DNA of 64,000 nucleotides from an uncultured Bacteroidota bacterium (GTDB lineage Bacteria > Bacteroidota > Bacteroidia > Bacteroidales > UBA12077). The position numbers and the translations under genes were made by a program. Location: positions 1 to 64,000 of the forward strand of contig CAJXLK010000013.1 of assembly GCA_913055635.1 (NCBI GenBank), written 5' to 3'. Every line of letters begins with the position of its first letter. Within the stretch, counting starts at the first letter, position 1. This document shows, piece after piece, positions 24,918-34,805 of this stretch. The notes beneath the pieces were generated by a model. That model did no database searches. It was given only the letters and a program-made list of their open reading frames with translations, and had not been told where the DNA came from.

Positions 24918-27836
24918 CTAATATATATAAGGCAGTCTGATTTCTACGCGGGTGCCCCGTGGGTTGCCCTGGTCGTCTTCCAGGTCCACGTAAGAGATGT
25001 CGATCTCTTCGCTGTAGAGGGTATTCAATATATCGATGCGGTCTTCGGTAATCTTTGACCCGAGTGACTGCTGAAAGGCACCCTGTTTTTGCTTGATTTC
25101 CTCGGCTTTTTTCCGTCCAATGCCATTGTCTTCAATCAGGCAAAACAGGTAATCTTCCTGGTGGGTAAGGCGCACCTGCAAATAGCCATGTCCCTTCTTA
25201 TGCAAGAGTCCATGACGAATTGAGTTTTCCACATAAGGTTGAATCAATAGTGCGGGGATTTTATATTCAAAGGCATTGACATCCTGATCGATATGAATCT
25301 CATAATCAAAAGAATCTTCAAAACGAAGCGATTCAAGCTCCAGGTACAACCTTAACCCTCTTATTTCATCCTCAATGGGGATAAACGTATGCTGGGAATT
25401 GTCCAGGACAATGCGCATCAATTTGGCAAACTTCGACAAATAAGTTAATGAGGAGGTGGTATCTTCGTCGAGCAGGAAATACTGTATGGAATTAAGGGTA
25501 TTAAAAATGAAATGGGGGTTCATCTGTTGGCGAAGCATCTTCTGCTTATACTCGTTGATGCTTTGTAACAGTTCCCGGCGCCGGCGCACCATCTGCAACC
25601 GGAAATGGAAAATAGCCCATACGCCAGTGCCCGATATCAACACAATCAGGCCTATGAACCACCAGGTTTCCCAAAAAGGTTTGGCAATATCGAAAGCAAT
25701 GCTGAAAGGTTGGCGGCTCCATACCCCGTCCTCATTGCTGGCTTTCACCTGAAAGACATATTGTCCGGGGGGTAAAGTGGTGAAGCTCTTTACACTGCGG
25801 TTGGTTTTTTTCCAGGTGGAATCCAGCCCCAGCATCCGGTACTTATAAGGCAGGTGGTCGGTCATGCGATAGGACAAACCCTTATAATCAATGGTGAAAA
25901 AATTTTGATCATGTTCCAGTTGATAATGTTGCCGGAGGGTGGTATCGCGGGCATTGATCATGATGTTTTTCAGATAGAGTTGAGGCGGGTTGGTATTGGG
26001 GCCTATCCGGTTCATGTTGAAGCGGGTCAGGCCCTTGGCAGTGGCCACAAACTGGATTGAATCCCTTATGGCCAAATCATTTACCTCCGAGGAAGGCAAT
26101 CCGTTGTAGCTGCCCAGATTAAAGATCCGGTAGTTGCGCTCGGAAAGATTATTAACCTGGACCCGGCTGAGGCCTCTGCTGGTGGCTAACCAAATGTGAT
26201 CTTTGTAAACACCCATGGTTTTGATGGAGTTGCTAATAAGCCCATCTTTTTCGGTGATCTGAAAGACCGAATCTTCCTTTTTAATCAACAACCCGGCGCC
26301 GCGTGTTCCCAATAAAAGATGATCCCTCCACTTTTCTATAGCCGTGATCCGGTGGTAGAGCAAATCGTTGTGCCTGCCCAAATGGAAATATTCTCCGTCC
26401 AGGTACCTCCAAAGCCCGCTTAATGTTCCCAAATACAATATATCGCCTTCTTTATACAAGGCTTCTACCTGATGTTTAAAGTTATGGTCAAAACTAGAAT
26501 TAAAAATTAAATTGGTATCTCGAAAGTATTGCAAACATGTAGATGTGCCCATCCACCTTTCAGAACCTTCTATGAAAACCGCCTTTAAAAAATGTTTATC
26601 AGATAAAATATTGAATTCATTTCTATTATTGTTACAATTAAAATAATATAAATATCCAGCTCTGCCTATCCATAACCTTTGCAAATAATGATCATATTCC
26701 AGGCCTGAAATGCTTGTTTTTGAAATTTTATCTGTTTGATAATTTATAAATTTATCATCATACAAACGCCCCAGGATAGGTTTTTCATAACCTATCCAAA
26801 CGTTGTTACTTGAATCAATTGCCACTTCGCCAATGTCATTATAGGCCAAATCTTCTGACTTTGTATAATTTAGAATATTTTTCTGTGGGGCGTAAAAAAC
26901 CCCATGCTGAAGGGTCGAAAACCAAAATCCCCCTTCGTGGTCTTCAAGAACAGAGGAAACCGCATATTGGGAGAGGAATCGAGTTTGCCGGGCGGTTACA
27001 TCAAACTGCCCAAAACGAAGGGCACCCTCACGGGTACCTAACCAAAGTTGACTGCTGCTGTCTTTGCTCATCCAAATAATACCCGGTTGAAAAAGGTTAT
27101 GTTGGATCGAATCTTCTTCAAGCTGAATAAGTTGATTATCTAAATAATAAATTTCGCTGTTTTGATTTTTTGCAGCAAAAGATCTATTATAACGTTTTTT
27201 AGGCTGAATGTCAGCTAAGTAAATACGTGTGGTGTCGTTGCGATATACATAAAGTTTATCATGGAGGTTCTTAAAATCAGTACTTTTTGAGAGAATCAAC
27301 TCATCTTCCAGATAAAAAGCTTCAAGCGAATTAGGTTCATCATTGGTTAATTTTTCCACCAATCCGGTGCTATCGATCTGGTAAAGTCCACGGCTGCGTA
27401 TGGAGATATAGACATTATCGGCGGAATCCACATGAAAGCCACATTTTTGATAAAGCTCTCGATTGTTGCCTATGGCTTGTTTCAGTTGTTCATTGTAGGG
27501 ATAACGTTGTATCTTCCCTTGCTGATAATAGGCAAGTTCCAGGTTCATGGTCATAAACCAGATCCGGCCCCGATAATCTTCGTAAATTTCAAAGACAGTG
27601 TTGTCGGGCAAACCGTCTTCCACGTCAAAATTTTGAAAATCTTCCCCGTCAAATCTGGATACGCCCATATTGGTAGCAAACCAAATAAAGCCCTTGGAAT
27701 CCTGAAAAACATGATACACCTCTGAGGAAGGCAACCCCTGGTTTACTCCATAGTGGCGGTAATTGGGGCTCTGGCAGTGGGCCCCGGAGGCAACCGCCAT
27801 AAGCAAAAGAGAGATAAAAATCATCCGAATCGCCAT
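24918..27836 (-). CDS. LytS-type sensor histidine kinase with two-component regulator propeller
   Basis: The 972 residues have a signal peptide (start ATG 27836), a periplasmic region of two seven-blade Reg_prop-type propellers (repeats such as GLPSSEVYHVFQDSKGFIWFAT, about 35-640), a Y_Y_Y domain (about 660-720, ending in PPGQYVFQVKASNEDG), one membrane helix (about 740-762), and a LytS-family kinase: phosphoacceptor His in QQMNPHFIFNTLNS and ATP-binding motifs VENSIRHGLLHK and DNGIGRKKAE. No LytTR response regulator lies next to it, so its partner is elsewhere. Position between nifJ and the dehydrogenase-like gene hints at control of central redox metabolism, but this is only context. Confidence 0.88.
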   Translation of the reverse strand: MAIRMIFISLLLMAVASGAHCQSPNYRHYGVNQGLPSSEVYHVFQDSKGFIWFATNMGVSRFDGEDFQNFDVEDGLPDNTVFEIYEDYRGRIWFMTMNLELAYYQQGKIQRYPYNEQLKQAIGNNRELYQKCGFHVDSADNVYISIRSRGLYQIDSTGLVEKLTNDEPNSLEAFYLEDELILSKSTDFKNLHDKLYVYRNDTTRIYLADIQPKKRYNRSFAAKNQNSEIYYLDNQLIQLEEDSIQHNLFQPGIIWMSKDSSSQLWLGTREGALRFGQFDVTARQTRFLSQYAVSSVLEDHEGGFWFSTLQHGVFYAPQKNILNYTKSEDLAYNDIGEVAIDSSNNVWIGYEKPILGRLYDDKFINYQTDKISKTSISGLEYDHYLQRLWIGRAGYLYYFNCNNNRNEFNILSDKHFLKAVFIEGSERWMGTSTCLQYFRDTNLIFNSSFDHNFKHQVEALYKEGDILYLGTLSGLWRYLDGEYFHLGRHNDLLYHRITAIEKWRDHLLLGTRGAGLLIKKEDSVFQITEKDGLISNSIKTMGVYKDHIWLATSRGLSRVQVNNLSERNYRIFNLGSYNGLPSSEVNDLAIRDSIQFVATAKGLTRFNMNRIGPNTNPPQLYLKNIMINARDTTLRQHYQLEHDQNFFTIDYKGLSYRMTDHLPYKYRMLGLDSTWKKTNRSVKSFTTLPPGQYVFQVKASNEDGVWSRQPFSIAFDIAKPFWETWWFIGLIVLISGTGVWAIFHFRLQMVRRRRELLQSINEYKQKMLRQQMNPHFIFNTLNSIQYFLLDEDTTSSLTYLSKFAKLMRIVLDNSQHTFIPIEDEIRGLRLYLELESLRFEDSFDYEIHIDQDVNAFEYKIPALLIQPYVENSIRHGLLHKKGHGYLQVRLTHQEDYLFCLIEDNGIGRKKAEEIKQKQGAFQQSLGSKITEDRIDILNTLYSEEIDISYVDLEDDQGNPRGTRVEIRLPYIY

Positions 27837-27903
27837 AGGCACGCTCTATAGATAGACCAATATCATGAAAGGCAATGAGTAAAATTAGCAGATTTTAACC
27901 AAT

Positions 27904-27936
27904 AAAAAAAGAAGCAGCCGATGAAGCTGCTTCTTT
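27904..27936 (-). terminator. Rho-independent terminator of nifJ
   Basis: On the minus strand AAAGAAGCAGC-loop-GCTGCTTCTTT (8-11 bp, perfect) followed by a T-run (27904-27910), 22 nt past the nifJ stop codon. Confidence 0.9.
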
Positions 27937-27957
27937 ATAAGGGGGGTAAGCAATGAT

Positions 27958-30900
27958 TTATTCTCCGTCAGAGAGTTTTTTGTACTTATTGTACCGGTAC
28001 TTGGCGTCATCCTCGGCTTGTTTAAAGAGCACATCGGCTTGCTCGGGGAAGGATTTCTTCAGGGAGGTGTACCGCACCTCGCCGGCGAGGAAATCCTGGA
28101 ATCCGCTCCAATCAGGCTCTTTAGAATCAAGCTGAAAGGGATTCTTGCCTTCTTTTTCCAGTTGCGGGTTATACCGGTAATTTTGCCAGAAACCTACACG
28201 AACGGCTTCTTTTTCTTCCTCCATGGATTTGTCCATTCCTCTTCTCAGGCCATGGGCAATACAAGGGGAATAAGCAATGATCACCGAGGGGCCCTCATGG
28301 GCTTCGGCCTCTCTGATGGCCTTGAAATACTGGTTATAGCTGGCACCCATAGCCACCTGGGCCACATAAACGTGGCCATAATTCATGGCCATCATACCCA
28401 GATCCTTCTTGCGGCTCTGCATGCCGGAAGCGGCAAATTTGGCCACAGCCCCGGCCGGGGTCGACTTAGAGGCCTGTCCACCGGTATTGGAATAGACTTC
28501 GGTATCGAGCACCAGAATGTTGACGTCTTCACCGGAAGCGATCACATGATCAAGGCCTCCGTAGCCAATGTCATAAGCCCAGCCATCGCCGCCGATGATC
28601 CAAACCGAGCGTTTGATCAGATAATCCTTCAGGGAAAGGATATCCTTGGCCAGGGGATGGTTTTCGTTTTCAAGGGCTTTGACGACTTTATCGGAAGCTT
28701 TGCGCGAGTTTTCGGCATCCTCCTTATTGTTGATCCATTCCTGGAAAGCCTCGCGGGTCTGTTGAGAGATGCCATCTTCGAGGGCGCCTTTCATTTTCTG
28801 GGCAATTCTGCTGCGCAGTTTATTCACCCCGACTGCCATGCCATAGCCATACTCGGCGTTGTCTTCAAAGAGCGAATTGGCCCAGGCGGGACCTCTTCCC
28901 TCGTTATTGGGCTTATAGGGGGTAGAGGGAGCTGAGCCACCATAAATGGAGGAGCAGCCTGTGGCATTGGCGATCATCATCCGGTCGCCAAAGAGTTGGG
29001 TGATGACTTTGATATAAGGTGTTTCACCGCACCCAGGGCATGCTCCGTGGAATTCAAACAGGGGCTCGGCAAACTGACTGTTTTTGACCGATTTGGTTTT
29101 GTCTACCACGTTTTCTTTGTATCCCACCTGCTCGTGCATATAATTCCACTTCTCGATCTGGTCCTGCTGGGTACTGAGGGGTACCATCTTGAGGGCTTTC
29201 TCCTTGGTCGGGCAAACTTCTACGCAAACCCCGCAACCGGTGCAGTCCAGAACACTGGTCTGTAGCCGGTAATGATAGTTCTTCAGGGGGCCTTTGCCTT
29301 TTAAGGTAGCCGTCCCTTCCGGGGCTTTTTCCACCTCTTCCTCGCTCATCAAAAAAGGCCGGATAACGGCGTGGGGACATACATATACACAATGGTTGCA
29401 CTGAATACAGTTTTCAGGGATCCATTCCGGCACATTGACCGCAACACCACGTTTTTCATATTGAGTGGTGCCGGCAGGGAACGTACCATCTTCACGGCCG
29501 GCGAATGCACTGACCGGCAGCTGATCGCCCTTCTGGGCATGGATCGGCATGGCCACTTTCCGGACGAAATCGGGCAGATGCTGATCATTCTCTGCGGTTT
29601 CTTCATGAACCTCCAGGTTCTTCCATTGCTCAGGAATCTCGATCTTTTCTACCTCACCGCCCCGGTCAACGGCATTGCGGTTCATATTGACAATGTCCTC
29701 GCCTTTGCGACCAAAACTCTTGACAATGGCCTTTTTCATTTCCTCAACGGCCTGTTCATAAGGGATGACATTGGCCACTTTAAAGAAAGCCGACTGCATG
29801 ATGGTATTGGTGCGGCCTCCAAGGCCTACCTCTTCGGCAATCTTGGTGGCGTTGATGATGTAAAAATTAACCTGTTTCTCGGCCAGTTGTTGCTTGATGC
29901 GGTTGGGCAGCTTCTGTTTGGTCTTTTCAGCATCCCAGATGCTGTTCAACAGGAATGTTCCGCCCTGCTTCATGCCATCAAGCATATCATATTTCTCCAG
30001 ATAAGCCGGCACGTGGCAGGCTACGAAATCAGGATGGTTGACATAATAGGAAGAGCGAATGGGATCATCCCCAAAGCGCAGGTGAGAGACAGTAATACCT
30101 CCTGATTTCTTTGAATCATAAGCAAAATAACCCTGGGCATATTTATCGGTTGATTCACCAATGATCTTGATGGAGTTCTTGTTGGCTCCAACCGTTCCGT
30201 CGCCGCCGATGCCATAAAAGCGGCCCTCAAAGGTACCTTCCGGTACAACACTCACCTCGGGTTGAATGGGAAGCGATCGATAGGTTACATCATCTACAAT
30301 GCTGATGGTGAAATTATTCTTCGGTTCCTTCTGTTTCAGGTTCTCAAAGACCGAAAGGATGTGGGAAGGCTGTGTGTCTTTGGAGCTTAGCCCATAGCGC
30401 CCACCTACGATCAGCGGAGCATCTTCCTTTTCATAGAACAAGTTGCGCACATCCAGATAAAGGGGCTCGCCCATGGCACCAGGTTCCTTGGTGCGATCGA
30501 GAACGGCAATGCGCTTTACCGTATCGGGCAGGGCCTGCATGAAATACTTTTCTGAGAAAGGCCGGTAAAGATGTACATTGAGCAATCCCACCGGTTCTCC
30601 CTGTTTATTCAAATGGTCGACAACCTCTTTGATGGCCTGGGTTACCGAACCCATGGCAACAATGACGTGCTCGGCCTTTTCATCCCCGTAAAAAGTAAAG
30701 GGATGATATTCACGACCGGTCAGTTTGGTCATTTCCTGCATGTAATGATCGACCACATCAGCAACCGGCTCATAATAAGGATTGGAAGCCTCGCGGGCCT
30801 GGAAGAAAATATCAGGATTCTGGGCCGTTCCCCGGGTTACCGGATGCTCAGGGCTGAGGGCGCTGTCGCGGAACTTTTGCAGCGCCTCATAATCGACCAG

Positions 30901-31485
30901 CGGAGCCAGTTGATCTTCCTGGAGATATTCCACTTTCTGTATTTCATGAGAATTCCTGAAACCATCAAAGAAATGGGTGAAAGGAATCCGTGTTTTAATA
31001 GAGGTCAAGTGTGCGACGGCAGCGATATCCATGATTTCCTGGATACTTCCGCTGGCCAGAAAACCAAAGCCGGTTTGGCGGGCAGCCATCACATCACTAT
31101 GGTCCCCAAAAATCGAGAGGGCATGTGTTGCCACACTACGCGCACTCACATGAAAAACCCCCGGGAGCAACTCACCGGCGATCTTATACATATTGGGGAT
31201 CATCAATAATAATCCTTGAGAAGCTGTAAAGGTGGAAGTGAGCGAACCGGCCTGCAATGAGCCATGCACTGCACCGGAGGCGCCCCCTTCGGATTGCAGT
31301 TCTGTTACCTCGACTTCATCTCCAAAAATGTTCTTCCTCCCATGAGAGGCCCATTCATCAATATACTCGGCCATGGGAGATGAAGGCGTAATGGGATAAA
31401 TTGCAGCTACTTCACTGAACATATAAGCTACATGAGCCGCTGCATAATTCCCGTCACACGTTATAAAATTTTTCTTCTGTGCCAT
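27958..31485 (-). CDS. nifJ: Pyruvate:ferredoxin (flavodoxin) oxidoreductase
   Basis: Single-chain enzyme (1175 residues, usual family length) that oxidises pyruvate to acetyl-CoA and CO2 and reduces ferredoxin or flavodoxin. Domains in order: pyrimidine-binding domain from the N-terminus (YPITPSSPMAEYIDEW, about 34-49), transketolase C-like domain, EKR region, two 4Fe-4S clusters (CIQCNHCVYVCP about 690 and CTGCGVCVEVCP about 745), and a thiamine-binding domain with the proximal cluster motif CPGCGET and GDGWAYDIGYGG. Monocistronic by spacing, with its own terminator and a candidate promoter. Strong sign of anaerobic fermentation. Confidence 0.97.
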   Translation of the reverse strand: MAQKKNFITCDGNYAAAHVAYMFSEVAAIYPITPSSPMAEYIDEWASHGRKNIFGDEVEVTELQSEGGASGAVHGSLQAGSLTSTFTASQGLLLMIPNMYKIAGELLPGVFHVSARSVATHALSIFGDHSDVMAARQTGFGFLASGSIQEIMDIAAVAHLTSIKTRIPFTHFFDGFRNSHEIQKVEYLQEDQLAPLVDYEALQKFRDSALSPEHPVTRGTAQNPDIFFQAREASNPYYEPVADVVDHYMQEMTKLTGREYHPFTFYGDEKAEHVIVAMGSVTQAIKEVVDHLNKQGEPVGLLNVHLYRPFSEKYFMQALPDTVKRIAVLDRTKEPGAMGEPLYLDVRNLFYEKEDAPLIVGGRYGLSSKDTQPSHILSVFENLKQKEPKNNFTISIVDDVTYRSLPIQPEVSVVPEGTFEGRFYGIGGDGTVGANKNSIKIIGESTDKYAQGYFAYDSKKSGGITVSHLRFGDDPIRSSYYVNHPDFVACHVPAYLEKYDMLDGMKQGGTFLLNSIWDAEKTKQKLPNRIKQQLAEKQVNFYIINATKIAEEVGLGGRTNTIMQSAFFKVANVIPYEQAVEEMKKAIVKSFGRKGEDIVNMNRNAVDRGGEVEKIEIPEQWKNLEVHEETAENDQHLPDFVRKVAMPIHAQKGDQLPVSAFAGREDGTFPAGTTQYEKRGVAVNVPEWIPENCIQCNHCVYVCPHAVIRPFLMSEEEVEKAPEGTATLKGKGPLKNYHYRLQTSVLDCTGCGVCVEVCPTKEKALKMVPLSTQQDQIEKWNYMHEQVGYKENVVDKTKSVKNSQFAEPLFEFHGACPGCGETPYIKVITQLFGDRMMIANATGCSSIYGGSAPSTPYKPNNEGRGPAWANSLFEDNAEYGYGMAVGVNKLRSRIAQKMKGALEDGISQQTREAFQEWINNKEDAENSRKASDKVVKALENENHPLAKDILSLKDYLIKRSVWIIGGDGWAYDIGYGGLDHVIASGEDVNILVLDTEVYSNTGGQASKSTPAGAVAKFAASGMQSRKKDLGMMAMNYGHVYVAQVAMGASYNQYFKAIREAEAHEGPSVIIAYSPCIAHGLRRGMDKSMEEEKEAVRVGFWQNYRYNPQLEKEGKNPFQLDSKEPDWSGFQDFLAGEVRYTSLKKSFPEQADVLFKQAEDDAKYRYNKYKKLSDGE

Positions 31486-31528
31486 GTTAATTCCTCAAAT
31501 TATTTAAACTACAAAGTGTATCATCCAA

Positions 31529-31536
31529 CAAATTTA
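31529..31536 (-). promoter_or_regulatory. Candidate -7 element of nifJ
   Basis: TAAATTTG (TAnnTTTG) on the minus strand, 43 nt upstream of the nifJ ATG. No clear TTTG at -33. Confidence 0.4.
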
Positions 31537-31650
31537 TAATAAAAATTCCACCCTTCTTTAGCTGATGACGAAAATCAGGCTAACGGGGCACAATTCATTT
31601 TTATTCAAAATAATGCTCACCCCGGCAATGGCCGGAAATATAAAAACAAA

Positions 31651-31675
31651 GCGGGCCTCCCAAAAGGAAGCCCGC
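31651..31675 (-). terminator. Rho-independent terminator of rho
   Basis: On the minus strand GCGGGCTTCC-TTTTG-GGAGGCCCGC (one mismatch) followed by TTTGTTTTT, 37 nt past the rho stop. Confidence 0.85.
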
Positions 31676-31712
31676 CCGAATCGGTGATTTATGTTATGCA
31701 ACATGTTTTGTG

Positions 31713-33455
31713 CTATTCACTGTTCATAGAGATCAGGAATTCCTCATTGGTCTTTGTACGGGCAATTTTATCGCGCAAGAACTCCATGGCTTCCACCGAA
31801 GTCATATCGGTCAGGTAATTGCGCAGGATCCATACTTTGTTGAGAACTTCCTCATCCAGCAACAGCTCTTCGCGCCGGGTGCTCGACATGGTAATGTCGA
31901 TCGAGGGGAATATACGCCGGTTTGAGAGGCGGCGGTCGAGCTGCAGTTCCATATTACCGGTGCCTTTAAATTCTTCAAAAATCACATCATCCATCTTGGA
32001 ACCGGTTTCGGTCAGGGCCGTGGCAAGGATGGTCAGTGAACCGCCTTCTTCAATGTTCCGGGCGGCCCCAAAGAAACGTTTGGGTTTGTGCAGGGCATTG
32101 GCATCCACACCACCGGAGAGGATTTTTCCCGAGGCTGGTGAGATGGTATTAAAGGCCCGGGCCAAACGGGTAATCGAATCCAGCAGAATCACCACATCGT
32201 GGCCGCATTCGGTCATTTTTTTGGCTTTTTCCAGCACAATATTGGCCACCCGCACATGCCTTTCAGCCGGTTCATCGAAAGTGGAAGAAATCACTTCCCC
32301 TTTTACATTGCGGGCCATATCGGTCACTTCTTCGGGCCGCTCATCGATCAAAAGGACAATCATGTAGACCTCGGGATGATTGGCCGATATCGCATTGGCA
32401 ATATCCTTGAGCAAGATGGTCTTACCGGTCTTCGGCTGGGAAACAATCAACCCCCTTTGGCCTTTGCCAATGGGCGAGAACATATCCACCATGCGGCAGG
32501 ATAAGGGATCTTTGTTGGTATTGGTGGTCAGTTTGAATTTTTCCTCGGGAAACAGGGGGGTCAGATAATCAAAAGGAACTCGATCACGGATAAAATCGGG
32601 ATTCCTGCCGTTGATCTTTTGAACTTTAATCAGGGGGAAATACTTTTCTCCTTCTTTGGGCGGGCGAATGGTCCCTTCGACGGTATCCCCCGTTTTCAAA
32701 CCAAAAAGCTTGATTTGGGACTGAGATACGTAGATATCATCGGGGCTGTTCAGGTAGTTGTATTCGGCCGAACGCAGGAAACCATACCCATCGGGCATAA
32801 TTTCAAGAACGCCGCTATTGGAAATGATGCCTTCGAATTCATACTGACTGCGGTCCTGCGTTTTTTTCTTTTTCTGTTGGGCAACGGCCTGTTGCTGCTC
32901 CTTTGCAGAAGAGTGCTCCTTTGTTTGCAACTCTTTTGTTGCGTTATCTTGCGTTGAAGTCTCTTTTGCCGGCTGATCTTTTTGCTGATGATCCTTATGC
33001 TGCTGATCAGTCTGCTGGGTATTTTTTTCCTGGTATGATTTCGATTGTTGCTGACTTTGCTGCTGATTCCTTTGATGGCGGTTTTTCCGGGAAGATTTTT
33101 TTTCTGTCCCCTGCGAGGTTTCCCCTTTTTCTGAGGCTTCTTTCTGGGAGGTCTGTTGCTCGGGTTCCAGCGTTTTCGTCTCAGTCTGGGGTTCTTCCTG
33201 ATGGTTTCCTTTTTTGGAGGATCCCTTGGGGTTGGTTTCTTTCGATTGCTTGGAAGACTGGCGGGAAGTGTTTTTCTTGGAGGAAGTCTTGCGCTCGGGT
33301 TTGGAATCTTCCGTTGCGTTGATGGCCTGCTGATCTAAAATCTTGTAAATAAGATCCTGTTTTTTAAGCGAATCGGCCCGTTTAACATTCAACTCCTTTG
33401 CAATCTGCCGCAATTCAGAAACCAATTTCTTGTTCAGTTCGAGAATATCGTACAT
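31713..33455 (-). CDS. rho: Transcription termination factor Rho with long disordered insert
   Basis: Hexameric RNA helicase that ends transcription. The 580 residues have an N-terminal Rho_N helix domain (about 1-45), a Gln/Lys/Glu/Ser-rich low-complexity insert (about 48-205, with runs such as [15 protein letters not shown]), the OB-fold RNA-binding domain (about 208-290; DGYGFLRS) and the RecA-like ATPase domain with Walker A QPKTGKT and Walker [14 protein letters not shown]. The insert makes it about 160 residues longer than E. coli Rho. A similar disordered region in gut Bacteroides Rho is known to drive phase separation. It is divergent from rpoD. Confidence 0.96.
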   Translation of the reverse strand: MYDILELNKKLVSELRQIAKELNVKRADSLKKQDLIYKILDQQAINATEDSKPERKTSSKKNTSRQSSKQSKETNPKGSSKKGNHQEEPQTETKTLEPEQQTSQKEASEKGETSQGTEKKSSRKNRHQRNQQQSQQQSKSYQEKNTQQTDQQHKDHQQKDQPAKETSTQDNATKELQTKEHSSAKEQQQAVAQQKKKKTQDRSQYEFEGIISNSGVLEIMPDGYGFLRSAEYNYLNSPDDIYVSQSQIKLFGLKTGDTVEGTIRPPKEGEKYFPLIKVQKINGRNPDFIRDRVPFDYLTPLFPEEKFKLTTNTNKDPLSCRMVDMFSPIGKGQRGLIVSQPKTGKTILLKDIANAISANHPEVYMIVLLIDERPEEVTDMARNVKGEVISSTFDEPAERHVRVANIVLEKAKKMTECGHDVVILLDSITRLARAFNTISPASGKILSGGVDANALHKPKRFFGAARNIEEGGSLTILATALTETGSKMDDVIFEEFKGTGNMELQLDRRLSNRRIFPSIDITMSSTRREELLLDEEVLNKVWILRNYLTDMTSVEAMEFLRDKIARTKTNEEFLISMNSE

Positions 33456-33728
33456 AATAAATGTAATTGTTGGAAATTAAGGTTATAAGAATAAATAAGT
33501 ATCTGCGTAATAAAATTAGGGGAAAAGAAGATTACCTCGATTGGAAATCCGGTGCAATAATAAAGATTTCACAGGAAATACCAAAATAAAACAACAAAAT
33601 CTTTGACTTTATTGTAGGTTAAAGGTAAAAAAAATTTTTTTAATGCAATCATTTCATTATTTTCACAGGGTAAAAGCAACAATTTTTTAACCCCTCAGTT
33701 CGTTTTCTGAAAGTGCTAAGGTAGGTTC

Positions 33729-34592
33729 ATGAGACAGTTAAAGATCATCAAACAGGTCACCAACCGTGAAGCCTTATCGGTGGATAAGTATCTGCATGAA
33801 ATCAGTAAGGAAGACTTACTGACGGCGGAGCAGGAAGTAGAGTTGGCGCGAAGGATACGCAAGAATGATGAGCAGGCGCTGGAAAAACTTATCCGCTCCA
33901 ATTTGCGTTTTGTGGTCTCGGTGGCCAAGCAATACCAGAATCAGGGTTTAAGCTTACCGGATTTAATCAATGAAGGCAATCTGGGTCTAATTAAGGCAGC
34001 CCGGCGTTTCGATGAAACGCGGGGCTTCAAGTTTATATCCTATGCGGTATGGTGGATTCGCCAATCCATTCTGCAGGCCCTGGCCGAGCAGGCTCGTATT
34101 GTAAGGCTGCCGCTAAACAAGATCGGATCGATCAATAAAATTAACCGGGCCCTGGCAGAACTGGAGCAGCGGCATGAACGGGAACCCTCCATCAATGAAA
34201 TCTCCAAGACCCTCGAGCTGGCCCCGGAAGAAATCAAGGAAGCCCTCAAAAATTCAACCAAACCCCTCTCCATGGATGCCCCGCTGAATGAAGAGGAAGA
34301 AGACAGCATGTACGACATCATGGAAAGCAGTGAGCACCCACCGCCCGATGAAAACCTGATCAATGAGTCGCTTAACCGGGAAATTGAACGGGCCCTCTCC
34401 TCCCTGACGGAAAGAGAAGCCAAAATCATCCGCCTTTACTATGGCCTGGGCAACAAACATCCCTTTACCCTGGAAGAAATCGGAGAAAAAATCAACCTGA
34501 CCCGTGAAAGGGTTCGCCAAATCAAAGAAAAAGCCATTAAAAGACTAAAGCACACCACACGCAACAAAATCCTCAAATCCTACCTGGGATAA
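33729..34592 (+). CDS. rpoD: RNA polymerase primary sigma factor, Bacteroidetes type
   Basis: The 287 residues match the short primary sigma of Bacteroidetes, lacking the long region 1.1. Region 1.2 is near the N-terminus ([20 protein letters not shown], about 18-37), region 2 is [20 protein letters not shown] to [20 protein letters not shown] (about 58-110), region 3 about 120-190, and region 4 ends [19 protein letters not shown] (about 256-274). It recognises the TTTG/TAnnTTTG promoters seen elsewhere in this window. Gene is divergent from rho and is followed after 23 nt by another promoter. Confidence 0.95.
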   Translation: MRQLKIIKQVTNREALSVDKYLHEISKEDLLTAEQEVELARRIRKNDEQALEKLIRSNLRFVVSVAKQYQNQGLSLPDLINEGNLGLIKAARRFDETRGFKFISYAVWWIRQSILQALAEQARIVRLPLNKIGSINKINRALAELEQRHEREPSINEISKTLELAPEEIKEALKNSTKPLSMDAPLNEEEEDSMYDIMESSEHPPPDENLINESLNREIERALSSLTEREAKIIRLYYGLGNKHPFTLEEIGEKINLTRERVRQIKEKAIKRLKHTTRNKILKSYLG

Positions 34593-34615
34593 AAACATTT
34601 ACCCAACCTGGTTGG

Positions 34616-34645
34616 TTTGCGCCCCATCTTTTTAGATTATTTTTG
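34616..34645 (+). promoter_or_regulatory. Bacteroidetes-type promoter downstream of rpoD
   Basis: TTTG (34616-34619), 18 nt, then TATTTTTG (34638-34645), matching TTTG/TAnnTTTG with a slightly short spacer. Transcription would start near 34652, giving a leader of about 150 nt before truD. Confidence 0.65.
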
Positions 34646-34660
34646 CACATCTTATAAACG

Positions 34661-34787
34661 GAGGCCGGCTGCCGAAATCTGTGGGGCTTTACATGATAGT
34701 AGAACAGCAGGTGAAATCCGCATAAAGACGCAGGTAAGGGTCAGAGGATGTGCAGGATCTAACCCCCAAAAACCGGCAGGCGCCCTC
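34661..34787 (+). ncRNA. Candidate structured RNA or truD leader
   Basis: The 154 nt between the promoter and truD are GC-rich and contain no open frame of note. The ends GAGGCCGGCTGCCG (34661-34674) and CGGCAGGCGCCCTC (34774-34787) pair in 12 of 14 positions (one C-C and one G-G mismatch), which closes a 99-nt interior that includes TGGGG/CCCCA pairing. It does not match the riboswitch, 6S, SRP or RNase P signatures that I could check by eye. It may be a free small RNA or a cis-acting leader for truD. Confidence 0.45.
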
Positions 34788-34805
34788 GATTAAATCAGAT
34801 CACCC

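Noticed and set aside
34645-34753. 7-bp pairing GCACATC / GATGTGC in the rpoD-truD leader
   Set aside because: The first arm lies in or before the predicted transcription start, so it would not be in the RNA.
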